A stretch of 64,000 bases of DNA. Source: Palsa-504 sp963705835. GTDB lineage: Bacteria; Actinomycetota; Actinomycetes; Streptosporangiales; Streptosporangiaceae. The stretch is taken from positions 1 through 64,000 of the forward strand of contig CAVPLC010000056.1 in NCBI GenBank assembly GCA_963705835.1, in the 5' to 3' direction. Every line of letters begins with the position of its first letter. Position 1 is the stretch's first letter. Positions 1 through 8,328 of the stretch are shown piece by piece. Below the pieces are notes generated by a model. The model was not told where the DNA came from. It did not search any database and worked only from the letters and a program-made list of their open reading frames with translations. The position numbers were made by a program, and so were the translations under genes.

Positions 1-109
1 GCTTAGAGCTCGGCCACGGCGCGCTAGTGGATTCTTCGATATTCCCGATATTCTGATGGGAAGGATTCGCGCGAGGCTATTCCGTCGTTATACCGACAAA
101 GCATAATTA

Positions 110-1564
110 TCACCGGGTCGTGACCAGGGTTCTCGGCTCAGCCCGTTCGTACGCGGCGGCGGTGCGGGCCGCCGTTCCGAGCGCCCACTGGCTGGTCGTG
201 ACTAGGCCGAGCACCACGATGACGCCGCCGCAGGCGGCGAGCAGCAGCCAGTCGGCGTGACTAGCCGGAACGAAGCGGGTCCGGAGCGGACCGTGCAGGC
301 TGGCGGCCAGAATCGAGCCGGTGACGGCCACACCGAGCGACTGGCCGACCTGGCGGCTGGTGGAGGCGATTCCTGAGGCGACCCCGGCCTGGGTGACCGG
401 CATGCCGGACACCGCCGCGTACGTGATCGGCGCGTTCACCATGCCGGCCCCGATGCCGAAGACCGCGAACGCGGCGATGATCTGGACCGTCGATGAGGAG
501 ACCGTCAGCCGGGACAGCAGAACGCCGGCCGCCGCCAGTCCCGCGCCGGAGGCCAGCATCGGCAGCCGCGCGCCGCGGCGGGCCAGGATCCGGCCGGAAA
601 GCACCGCGCCCGGCGCCATGATGGCCGCCATCGGCAGCATGTGCAGGCCGGCGTAGAGCGCGGACATGCCGCGCACGTCCTGCAGGTACAGCGTGGCCAG
701 GAACAGGAAGCCGCCGGTGGCGGCCATGGCGCTGATGGCGGTCAGCACGGATCCCGCGAACGGCGCGCTGCGGAAGAACCTGGGGTCCAGGACCGGCTCC
801 GTGCGGCGCGCCTCGTAGGCCACGAAGACCGCGAGGGCCACCGCCGCCACAGCGAACAGCGCCATGATGGCCGGCGCGTGCCAGCCGAGGGCGGGTCCCT
901 CGATGATCGCGTAGGTCAGTGAGCCGAGCATCACGACGATGAGTGCCTGTCCGACGGGATCCGGCCGACGCGGCCGGGGCGCCTTGGACTCGGGCACGAA
1001 CCTGGCGGTCAGCGCGATGGCGGCGATGCCGACCGGGATGTTCACCCAGAAGACGCCCCGCCAGCCGACGGAATCGACGAGCAGACCGCCCAGCACCGGG
1101 CCGAACGCCACGGACAGGCCGAACGTGGCTCCCCAGACGCCGATCGCCCGGGCCCGTTCGGCGCGGTCGGTGAAGGTGTTGGTGATGATCGACATCGCCA
1201 CCGGGTTGAGCATCGACCCGCCGATCGCCTGCAGCATGCGGAACGCGATCAGCCAGCCCAGGCCAGGCGCGAGGCTGCACAGCCCGGACCCTACGGTGAA
1301 GACCGCCAGGCCGGTCTGGAAGACCCGGCGGCGGCCGACTCGGTCGGCGGTGGCGCCGGAGAGCATCAGCAGGCTGGCCAGCACGAGGACATAGCCATCG
1401 ACGATCCACTGCAGCCCGGAGACGCCGGCGTGCAGATCCCGCCCTATGGCCGGCAGCGCGACGTTGACGATCGTGCTGTCCAGGCCCACGATGAACAGGC
1501 TCGAGCAGCAGATGACCAGCACGAGCATGCGGCGACGGCGGCTGAGTTCCGGCAGGGGTATCAC
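110..1564 (-). CDS. DHA2-family MFS drug exporter
   Basis: Integral membrane proton-driven exporter of the DHA2 (EmrB/QacA, 14-TM) group, 484 residues, a normal length. Seen: the first-helix motif LDSTIVNVALPAI, loop 2-3 motif DRVGRRRVF, and motif C in GPVLGGLL; long hydrophobic segments run throughout. The next gene upstream on the same strand (1683-3161) encodes a close paralog with the same phrases (GRDLHAGVSGLQW, GGSMLNP, ITNTFT), so the pair arose by tandem duplication. The substrate cannot be read from sequence; small hydrophobic toxins or antibiotics are usual for the family. No regulator of the TetR or MarR type is adjacent in the window. Confidence 0.9.
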   Translation of the reverse strand: MIPLPELSRRRRMLVLVICCSSLFIVGLDSTIVNVALPAIGRDLHAGVSGLQWIVDGYVLVLASLLMLSGATADRVGRRRVFQTGLAVFTVGSGLCSLAPGLGWLIAFRMLQAIGGSMLNPVAMSIITNTFTDRAERARAIGVWGATFGLSVAFGPVLGGLLVDSVGWRGVFWVNIPVGIAAIALTARFVPESKAPRPRRPDPVGQALIVVMLGSLTYAIIEGPALGWHAPAIMALFAVAAVALAVFVAYEARRTEPVLDPRFFRSAPFAGSVLTAISAMAATGGFLFLATLYLQDVRGMSALYAGLHMLPMAAIMAPGAVLSGRILARRGARLPMLASGAGLAAAGVLLSRLTVSSSTVQIIAAFAVFGIGAGMVNAPITYAAVSGMPVTQAGVASGIASTSRQVGQSLGVAVTGSILAASLHGPLRTRFVPASHADWLLLAACGGVIVVLGLVTTSQWALGTAARTAAAYERAEPRTLVTTR

Positions 1565-1682
1565 CCGGGTTGACTGGCGTTACGTAATTGCGTCTCTACA
1601 ACTAACTATTTGCGGCAGACCCGGGGCCGCAAGGCCCGACGGCTGAGAGATTGATCACCGAGAAGGCTGGTGACCAGGGATG

Positions 1683-3161
1683 TCAGCCAAGGCGGCCTGC
1701 GGTGGCCTTGGCCCACCGGGTCGTGCTGACCAGGCCGAGCAGCAGCACCGCGTAGCCGCAGCAGGCGAGGATCCACCAGCCCGCGTGGCTGGCCCTGACG
1801 AAACCCGCCTGCATGGAGCCGCGAATGCTGGCCGCCAGCACCGAGCCGACGATGGCCACGCCGAGCGACTGGCCGAGCTGGCGGCTCGAGGAGTTCATGC
1901 CTGAAGCCATGCCGGCCTGGGTCTTCGGCACCCCGGACATGACCCCGTTGGTGATCGGCGAGCTCACCATGCCCGCCCCGACCCCGAACATGGCGTAGGT
2001 GACGATCAGGTACAGGTGCTCGGTCGAGCTGGTCAGCCGGGACAGGGCCGCGCTGCTCAGGGTGAGCGCCGCGCCCGCGATGACCAAGGGGATCCGCGGG
2101 CCGCGCTTGGCGACCATGCGGCCGGCCAGCGGGGCGCACAGGGCCATCACCACCGGCATCGGCAGGATGGTCAGCCCGGCCTGCAGCGCGGACAGTCCCC
2201 GGACGTCCTGCAGGTACAGGGTCGACAGGAACAAGAACCCGGCCATCGCGGCGATGGCGCAGACCGCGGTGAGGTTGGCGCCGGCGAACGGCACGCTGCG
2301 GAAGAACCGGAAATCGACCATCGGATCCTGGCGGCGGGGCTCGTAGGCGAGCAGCACCGACAGCGCGGCCACCGACAGCGCGAAGAAACCGAAGATCTCC
2401 GGCGAGTGCCAGCCGAGCTCCGGGCCCTCGATGATCGCGTAGGCCAGCGAGCCGAGCATGACGATGATCAGGAACTGGCCCAGCGGGTCGGCGCGGCGTG
2501 ACCGGGGCGCCTTCGAGTCCGGCACGAACAGCGCGGTCAGCGAGATGGCGGCCAGGCCCACCGGGATGTTGGCCCAGAAGATCCCGCGCCAGCCTACCGC
2601 TCCGACGAGCACGCCGCCGAGTACCGGCCCCAGCGCCATGGACAGCCCGAACACGCCGTCCCAGACGCCGATGGCCCGGGCACGTTCGGCTGGCCTGGTG
2701 AAGGTGTTGGTGATGATGCCGAGGGCGGCCGGGTTGAGCATCGAGCCGCCCACGCCCTGCAGGATGCGGAAGCCGATCAGAGCGCCGAGGCTCGGCGCGA
2801 GGCTGCACAGCCACGAGCCGAGGGTGAACAGCGACAGGCCGACCTGGAAGATCGTCCTGCGGCCGATCCGGTCGGCGACCGCGCCGGAGAACATCAGCAG
2901 GGCGGCCAGTGCGATGGTGTACGCGGCAACCGTCCACTGCAGGCCGGAGACGCCGGCGTGCAGGTCGCGGCCGATGGACGGCAGGCCGACGTTCACGATC
3001 GTGTTGTCCAGGCCGACCATGAACAGGCTCATGCAGCACACGGCGAGCATGAGGGTGCGGCGGGCGCGAACCGCCGCCCCGGTGACCGCCCCCGTCTCGA
3101 TGCCCGGGGCCGCGGCCGTGCCGGAGGCCATGGCGCGGCCCGCTCCTGCTCTCATGTTCAT
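1683..3161 (-). CDS. DHA2-family MFS drug exporter (tandem paralog)
   Basis: Second DHA2 exporter, about 492 residues from the start preferred here. The frame stays open upstream to an ATG at 3278, but those 39 extra residues are polar, proline/arginine-rich and unlike the family N-terminus, so the ATG at 3161 (or 3155) is more likely; no clear Shine-Dalgarno decides it. Motifs: LDNTIVNVGLPSIG in TM1, DRIGRRTIF in loop 2-3, GPVLGGVL in TM5. It is strongly similar to the neighbouring 110-1564 product. About 120 nt separate the two genes, so co-transcription is possible. Membrane efflux is certain at family level, the substrate unknown. Confidence 0.88.
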   Translation of the reverse strand: MNMRAGAGRAMASGTAAAPGIETGAVTGAAVRARRTLMLAVCCMSLFMVGLDNTIVNVGLPSIGRDLHAGVSGLQWTVAAYTIALAALLMFSGAVADRIGRRTIFQVGLSLFTLGSWLCSLAPSLGALIGFRILQGVGGSMLNPAALGIITNTFTRPAERARAIGVWDGVFGLSMALGPVLGGVLVGAVGWRGIFWANIPVGLAAISLTALFVPDSKAPRSRRADPLGQFLIIVMLGSLAYAIIEGPELGWHSPEIFGFFALSVAALSVLLAYEPRRQDPMVDFRFFRSVPFAGANLTAVCAIAAMAGFLFLSTLYLQDVRGLSALQAGLTILPMPVVMALCAPLAGRMVAKRGPRIPLVIAGAALTLSSAALSRLTSSTEHLYLIVTYAMFGVGAGMVSSPITNGVMSGVPKTQAGMASGMNSSSRQLGQSLGVAIVGSVLAASIRGSMQAGFVRASHAGWWILACCGYAVLLLGLVSTTRWAKATAGRLG

Positions 3162-3324
3162 GTGCGACGCTGTGCCCCTGGCGAGTTCGAGGCTCAGGAC
3201 GGGCACGGGATTCCGTCCTGGTAGCCGAGCAGGTACGTTAAGTGACCTCCGGTGGGCGTCTCGGGCTGGTGCCTGCATCGCTAAGAACCCCTCGGGGACG
3301 TACTCGCCGTGGACGAGTACCGGC

Positions 3325-4569
3325 TTATGTCACGTCCGGCTCAGGGCCGCGGGCCTGGCTCGCCGCAGGGGCCGACCAGGTGATCGGGAGCTTGTCGATC
3401 CCGTAGATGCCCTCCACCCCGCCCAGCTGCGGCGGCCCGTCGAGGGCGAGGTTAGGGGTGCGTGGCGCGAGGAAGGCCAGCGCCTCTTCGAGCTCCGCCC
3501 GGGCCAGGTTGGCGCCCAGGCAGTAGTGCATTCCCGCGCCGAACGTGAGCAGCCTGGCGTCGCGGGCCGCGGTGATGTCGAAGTCCTCGCCGGACTGCCC
3601 CTCGCGATTGGCCCGTTCCGCGCACACCGCCACGATCGTGCCGGCCGGGAAGATCACGTCGCGGTGCTCGATCTGCTCCAGGCAGATCCGGGCCGTGAAC
3701 GGCGTGACCGGCTCGAAGCGCAGTACCTCGTCGACGGCCCGCGGCACCAGGCCCGGATCGCCGGCCAGCAGTGCCCACTGACCGGGATGGCTGGCGAAGA
3801 GCCGGATGGCGTGCGCGAGCTGAGCGGAGGTGGTGTCGATGCCCCCGGCGAGCAAGTTCACCACGAGCTGCACGCATTCCTCCGCGGACAGCCGGTCTCC
3901 CTGGTCCCGCACCGCGAGCAGGTCGCTGATCAGGTCGTCGCCCGGGGCCGCGCGCCTGGCCTCGAGCAGTGCGGTCACATATTCCTGGACCTCGATCACC
4001 GCCCGCTCGATATCGTCGCGGTTGGCGCTCAGGGCTCGGATGTCGAACTGCCGCTGGACCCAGCTGGACCACTCCTGCAGCCGCCCGGCGTCCTTGTGCG
4101 GCGCGCCCAGCACGGTCGCTATGGTCAGCGACGGGTAAGGCTTGGCCACAGCGGCCGTGAAGTCACAGCTGCCGTACACGGCGACCCTGGCCCACAGCTG
4201 GTCGAGGAAGTCGCGCATGACCGGACGCCAGCGATCGGCCTTCCGGGGCGTGAGCGCCGGGCCCACCAGGGACCGCAGCCGGCGGTGCTGCTGGCCGGTG
4301 AGGTTCAGGATGTTGGCGTCGATGTGGTCCGCGAGGGGTCCGCCGGTTACGCCGAAGAATTCCGCGATCTGGCGGCCGGGGAACGCCGTCGCCTTGGACC
4401 GCAGGAAGAACTCACCGGAGTCGTGGTCGAGCACGATGTAAGCCAGCGGCGACCTGGCCAGCCAGCCGAGCCGGCGGGTTTCGGCCAGCTGCTGGTGATA
4501 CCGGTCAGCCGAGAAATCCGGCGCGGTGTAATCGAACGCCGGCAGGTCAAGCTCGGACACAAGGTTCAT
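3325..4569 (-). CDS. Cytochrome P450
   Basis: Soluble bacterial class I P450 monooxygenase, about 414 residues. Seen in order: I-helix oxygen-activation motif LLAGGIDTTSAQ, K-helix ExxR in DEVLRFEP, and the heme-thiolate loop FGAGMHYCLGANLAR with its Cys ligand. A longer reading frame reaches 4596, but the ATG at 4569 (MNLVSEL) gives a family-like N-terminus. No ferredoxin or ferredoxin reductase gene is adjacent, so electrons must come from elsewhere. It lies beside two drug exporters on the same strand; a role in making or detoxifying a natural product is only a guess. The substrate is not predictable. Confidence 0.93.
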   Translation of the reverse strand: MNLVSELDLPAFDYTAPDFSADRYHQQLAETRRLGWLARSPLAYIVLDHDSGEFFLRSKATAFPGRQIAEFFGVTGGPLADHIDANILNLTGQQHRRLRSLVGPALTPRKADRWRPVMRDFLDQLWARVAVYGSCDFTAAVAKPYPSLTIATVLGAPHKDAGRLQEWSSWVQRQFDIRALSANRDDIERAVIEVQEYVTALLEARRAAPGDDLISDLLAVRDQGDRLSAEECVQLVVNLLAGGIDTTSAQLAHAIRLFASHPGQWALLAGDPGLVPRAVDEVLRFEPVTPFTARICLEQIEHRDVIFPAGTIVAVCAERANREGQSGEDFDITAARDARLLTFGAGMHYCLGANLARAELEEALAFLAPRTPNLALDGPPQLGGVEGIYGIDKLPITWSAPAASQARGPEPDVT

Positions 4570-4722
4570 ATCAGATATGACGGTACACCGATGCAATCAG
4601 TAGTCAAGTGGCTACGTTTAGCATTTCAAAGTCCGTTCGCGCCTCACGTTGTGAGTCTGCGGTCTAGATTTGCTTGCAAAGCAGTCCGTTATGCGAGGTA
4701 TCAACGTGCCGAGGGGGGAGCC

Positions 4723-5379
4723 ATGAGCCGCAGGCTTCTGCAGCTGGTTATCCCGGTGACGCCGGAACGAAGGATGTTCCGGATTCACGACCCCGCCGTT
4801 GATCCTGACGCCCCAGGCGGTCCGCTGCCGCCGGTCGGCGCGCTGATCAGCACGAACCGTGAGCAGCTATGGGTCGGCAGCCTGCAGGAGGACATTGACG
4901 TCCGGCTGGTCCTCGAGGAATGGGACGGTGCTCCCCCGCCGTGTGGCGACGCCTGGGACGAGGAAGCCAAGGGAAGCGTCTACCTGCGCGGGCAGCTGAG
5001 CATCAGCATGGGCCTGGCAGGGACCGCGGTGCACGGGCTCAGGCTCGCCGGTGGCGTCGGCGATTACTCGGTGCGGGTCTACGCCGGCAACCGCGACGTG
5101 GTGACCCGCCGTTACTCGGCACTTTTCGACCGGCACCTCAATCCGCTGAGCGATGAGTTCCAGCAGGAGAAGAGGGCACTCGAGGGCCTCGAACGGTACC
5201 TGGTCCAGCTGTGGCGCGAATCCTTAGCCGCGCCGGGTTATGGTCCGGCCGGCGCGCTCGTCGGCTTAGCCTTGGTGCCCTGCGCCTTGGCGGAGGCCGA
5301 ACCAGACGGACGGCCGTTGGACTGGTTCGGCGCGCTCGCCAGTGTGGTGGACCCAGCACTGACGCTGTGCGTGGCCTGA
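4723..5379 (+). CDS. Hypothetical protein
   Basis: Not recognised. A 218-residue soluble protein with no signal peptide or membrane segment. The start is fixed by a purine-rich Shine-Dalgarno (GAGGGGGGAG) just upstream of the ATG. The centre is acidic (EEWDG, DAWDEEAKG) and is followed by a beta-rich stretch with GDYSVRVYAGNRDVVTRRY, then a basic/acidic helix. The last 47 codons overlap, on the opposite strand, the 3' end of the DUF3040 gene; this tail is compositionally odd, so the true ancestral C-terminus may have been nearer residue 170. The frame is open far upstream through the antisense of the P450, which is a GC artefact and not coding. Confidence 0.6.
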   Translation: MSRRLLQLVIPVTPERRMFRIHDPAVDPDAPGGPLPPVGALISTNREQLWVGSLQEDIDVRLVLEEWDGAPPPCGDAWDEEAKGSVYLRGQLSISMGLAGTAVHGLRLAGGVGDYSVRVYAGNRDVVTRRYSALFDRHLNPLSDEFQQEKRALEGLERYLVQLWRESLAAPGYGPAGALVGLALVPCALAEAEPDGRPLDWFGALASVVDPALTLCVA

Positions 5380-5684
5380 GCGCCGGGCTGGTCGGTGCCG
5401 GCCGAGATCGAGGTGTAGGTGGTCGGCGCTTGCGCGGTCGGCGTGACGTTGTTGTGCACGGTGTGCGCGCGGAACGGGATCATCGCGTAGACCATCAGCG
5501 AGACCATCGCGACAAGCAGGACGGTGAACAGGGATCCGATGATCCGGGCGCGGGGCGAGCGGAGAACGGTGCCAGGGCCCGGCCGCCGGAACGTACTCAG
5601 GCACGACGCCAGCCCGGGGTCGTCGGCCGCGAGCCGCTTCTCGATTTCAGCGAGCATGCGCTGCTCGTCCATCGACAGCGCCAT
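5238..5684 (-). CDS. DUF3040 family small membrane protein
   Basis: A 148-residue protein starting at ATG 5684 (MALSMDEQRML), which matches the usual DUF3040 N-terminus; an upstream in-frame ATG at 5756 adds unrelated residues. The order is an N-terminal helix with EQRMLAEIEKRLAADDP, one clear transmembrane helix around residues 60-82, and a long Ser/Thr/Ala-rich low-complexity tail. DUF3040 proteins are common, short actinobacterial membrane proteins of unknown function. The tail is longer than usual and overlaps the convergent neighbour by about 140 nt. Confidence 0.75.
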   Translation of the reverse strand: MALSMDEQRMLAEIEKRLAADDPGLASCLSTFRRPGPGTVLRSPRARIIGSLFTVLLVAMVSLMVYAMIPFRAHTVHNNVTPTAQAPTTYTSISAGTDQPGAQATHSVSAGSTTLASAPNQSNGRPSGSASAKAQGTKAKPTSAPAGP

Positions 5685-5820
5685 ACCGCCACCCCCTTGC
5701 CTTGCGCACCGGGTGAATACCCTCTCACTATCTCTCAGGAGCGGGTCTTTATCCAATTGTTCTGGCTTCGTACTTCATCTGTTTTTCGGATCATGGGATC
5801 CGGCGCGTCAGGCGGCAAAA

Positions 5821-5870
5821 CGCCCTCGCTCCGGCCCGATCAGTATAAATATTGGTGACGAGCGAGGGCG
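5821..5870. repeat. 10-bp inverted repeat around an AT-rich core
   Basis: CGCCCTCGCT at 5821-5830 is perfectly complementary to AGCGAGGGCG at 5861-5870. The 30-nt interval carries TATAAATATTGG, unusually AT-rich for this genome. It lies in the intergenic region upstream of the radical SAM gene (start 5915). It could be an operator around a -10 element or an RNA hairpin in a leader; neither is proven. Confidence 0.45.
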
Positions 5871-5914
5871 TGTCAAGCTTGTCATGATCGAAAAGTCGTT
5901 CTAGTGTTACGTTC

Positions 5915-8087
5915 ATGCGCTGGGACAGCCTGCGGCTTGACGATCAGCTGGCCGCCGATCAGGAAGCCGCCGACGGCGGCACCCTGTTCCCTCCCGGGCG
6001 CCGGGACGTGGCGCTCCCGCTCATCGAGCGCGGCGCGGTGGCGCGCACCTTCGACACCCCGGGCTTCCGCGGCATGACCTTCTACGAGGTCCAGGCCAAG
6101 TCCGTCGTCAACCGCGTCCCGGAGGCATCCCGCATGCCGTTCCGCTGGACGATCAACCCCTACCGCGGATGCCAGCATGCGTGTGCGTACTGTGCGGTTG
6201 GCGAAACGCCGATCTTGATCGCCGACGGCCGGACGAGGCCGCTGGCTGAGGTGCGGGTCGGTGACGAGATCTACGGCACGGTGAAACGCGGCTACTACCG
6301 TCGGTACGCGATTACGACGGTGCTGGCCCACTGGTCCACGGTCAAGCCCGCATACCGGGTCATCCTGGAGGACGGCACCCAGCTTGTTACCAGTGGCGAT
6401 CACCGCTTCCTGACTGAGCGCGGCTGGAAGCATGTAATCGGGACCGAGTGGGGAGGCCCGCTGCAGCGCCCGTTTCTGACCGTGAACAACAAGCTGATGG
6501 GCGTGGGCGGCTTCGCCAAGCCGCCCAAGGACACCCCCGCCTACCGCCGCGGGTACCTGTGCGGCATGATCCGCGGAGACGGGAGCATCGGGCATTACTC
6601 CTATCCCCAGCGTGCCCGCGGCGGTGGTGAAAGTGTCCACCTGTTCCGGCTGGCGCTGGCTGATCCCGAAGGACTCTCCCGGACCAACGACTACCTCGCC
6701 GAACTGGGCATCGATTGCAGGGAGTTCACCTTCACCGAGGAATCGGTCACACGGCGTCAGATGACGGCGATCCGCACCAACCGCCATGAGGAAGTTCGGA
6801 CGATCGAGGCATTGATCGACTGGCCGGACCATCCGACCGTGGACTGGCGAAAGGGCTTCTTGGCCGGCATCTTCGATGCTGAGGGCAGCTACAGCGGAAG
6901 CCTCCGGATCTCCAATACAGATCCGGATATTGTCGCCTGGACCGTCTCCTCGCTGGAGTCGCTCGGCTTCGGTTACGTCATGGAACCGAGGAATCTACCC
7001 AACGGAATCGTCTACGTCCGGCTCCGCGGTGGACTTCGCGAAGTGATGAGGTTCTTCCACACCGTCGATCCCGCGATCACCAGGAAGCGCTCGATCGAGG
7101 GCATGGCGATCAAGAGTGACGCCAAGCTCCGCGTGGCCGCGATCGAGCCGATCGGGCTGGACCTGCCGATGTACGACATCACCACCGGCACCGGCGACTT
7201 CATCGCCGACGGCGTGGTCAGCCACAACTGCTACGCCCGGAACTCGCATACGTACCTGGACCTCGACGCGGGCGCGGACTTCAACACCAAGGTTGTGGTC
7301 AAGGTCAACGCGCCCGAGCTGACCCGGAAGAAGCTCGCCTCGCCAGGCTGGCAGGGCGAGCACATCGCCATGGGCACCAACGTGGACTGCTACCAGCGGG
7401 CCGAAGGCCGCTACCGGCTCATGCCCGGCATCATCGGCGCGCTCAAGGACGCCGCCAACCCGTTCTCGATCCTGACCAAGGGCACCTTGATCCTGCGCGA
7501 CAGCGAACTACTCGCCGAGGCGGCGGAGGTCACTGACGTCGGGCTGAACGTTTCGGTCGGATTTGTCGATAAGGAGCTATGGCGATCTGTCGAGCCGGGC
7601 ACGCCTGCCCCGGCGCGCCGGCTTGAGGCGTGCGCGACCCTGAACGAGCGCGGGCTGCGCTGCGGCGTGCTCATGGGACCGGTGGTGCCGTTCCTGTCCG
7701 ACTCCCCCGCCCAGCTCGAGGCGGCCGTCAGCCAGATCGCGGCGGCCGGCGCCACCGCAGGTGACGCCCATCGTGCTGCACCTGCGCCCGGGTACCCGCG
7801 AGTGGTACTTCGGCTGGCTGCGGGCCAGCCACCCGGGCCTGGTCGGCAAGTACCTCGACCTGTACGGCCGGAGCGCCTACACCCCGAAGGCCTACCAGGC
7901 CAGGATCTCCGGCCAGGTCCGCGAGCTCGCGGTCAAGTACGGCATCGGCCGGCCCAAGCCCGGCTCCGGACACGGCAGGCGACCCGCCGGCGTGATCCCG
8001 GCTCCCGAACCCACCCGGAGCCCCGAGGCAGAGCCCGAGCCTCACCTCCTCTCCCCCGCCCGGCCCGAGCAGTTGACCCTGCTCTGA
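5915..8087 (+). CDS. Intein-containing Rv2578c-family radical SAM protein, frameshifted
   Basis: Radical SAM enzyme of the Rv2578c group (SplB-like, unknown substrate). The N-extein is residues 1-92, ending at the first two cysteines of the CX3CX2C iron-sulfur motif (RGCQHACAY). A 346-residue intein follows, and the C-extein resumes with CYARNSHTYLDLDAG, so splicing restores all three cluster cysteines. Near 7757 the frame breaks: IAAAGAT runs into an unrelated frame, while the expected continuation (VTPIVLHLRPGTREWYF to a stop at 8087) lies one base over. One extra base in the run around GCCACCGCAGG explains it. Either a sequencing error or a disabled gene. An in-frame read-through would end at 8155 with a non-homologous tail. 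Confidence 0.87.
6191..7228 (+). mobile_element. LAGLIDADG intein in the radical SAM gene
   Basis: A 346-residue in-frame intein. Splicing block A begins with Cys1 (CAVGETPILI). Block B is present as VTSGDHRFLT. Two LAGLIDADG dodecapeptides are visible, YLCGMIRGDGSIG (about residues 214-226 of the precursor) and GFLAGIFDAEGSYSG (about 312-326), both keeping the acidic residue. Block F/G ends VVSHN followed by Cys+1. The expected splicing residues are all present, so splicing and homing activity look intact. The +1 extein cysteine is the third Fe-S ligand of the host enzyme. Confidence 0.92.
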
Positions 8088-8258
8088 ACCGGGCATACCC
8101 CATGGGTCCCGGTGAGCGTGACCCGCCACGCGAGCCGGCCCGAAGCCGTAGATAAGCACGAAAAATCGGTTGGCCCGGGGGCAGATCCCTCATAACCTGG
8201 CCGGGTCCGGACCGTGCGCCTGATCGCCCTGAGCGAAATCGGGCAGTTTCAGATATGC

Positions 8259-8287
8259 TTGACAGCGGAAACGCAACGCGATACATC
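8259..8287 (+). promoter_or_regulatory. Candidate sigma-70-type promoter for the MMPL gene
   Basis: A perfect TTGACA at 8259-8264 is followed after 17 nt by TACATC at 8282-8287. It precedes the GTG at 8329, which has an AGGAGG Shine-Dalgarno just upstream. Spacing is ideal for a housekeeping sigma factor. Prediction by eye only. Confidence 0.5.
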
Positions 8288-8328
8288 GTAATTCCTAGGA
8301 ATAATCTCAGAACTGACAGGAGGATGAC

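Noticed and set aside
2458..5379. A 973-codon open frame on the plus strand
   Set aside because: Most of it is antisense to the second MFS gene and the P450, with Arg/Pro-rich low-complexity translation typical of GC-rich antisense frames. Only the part from 4723 has its own Shine-Dalgarno and looks like a protein.
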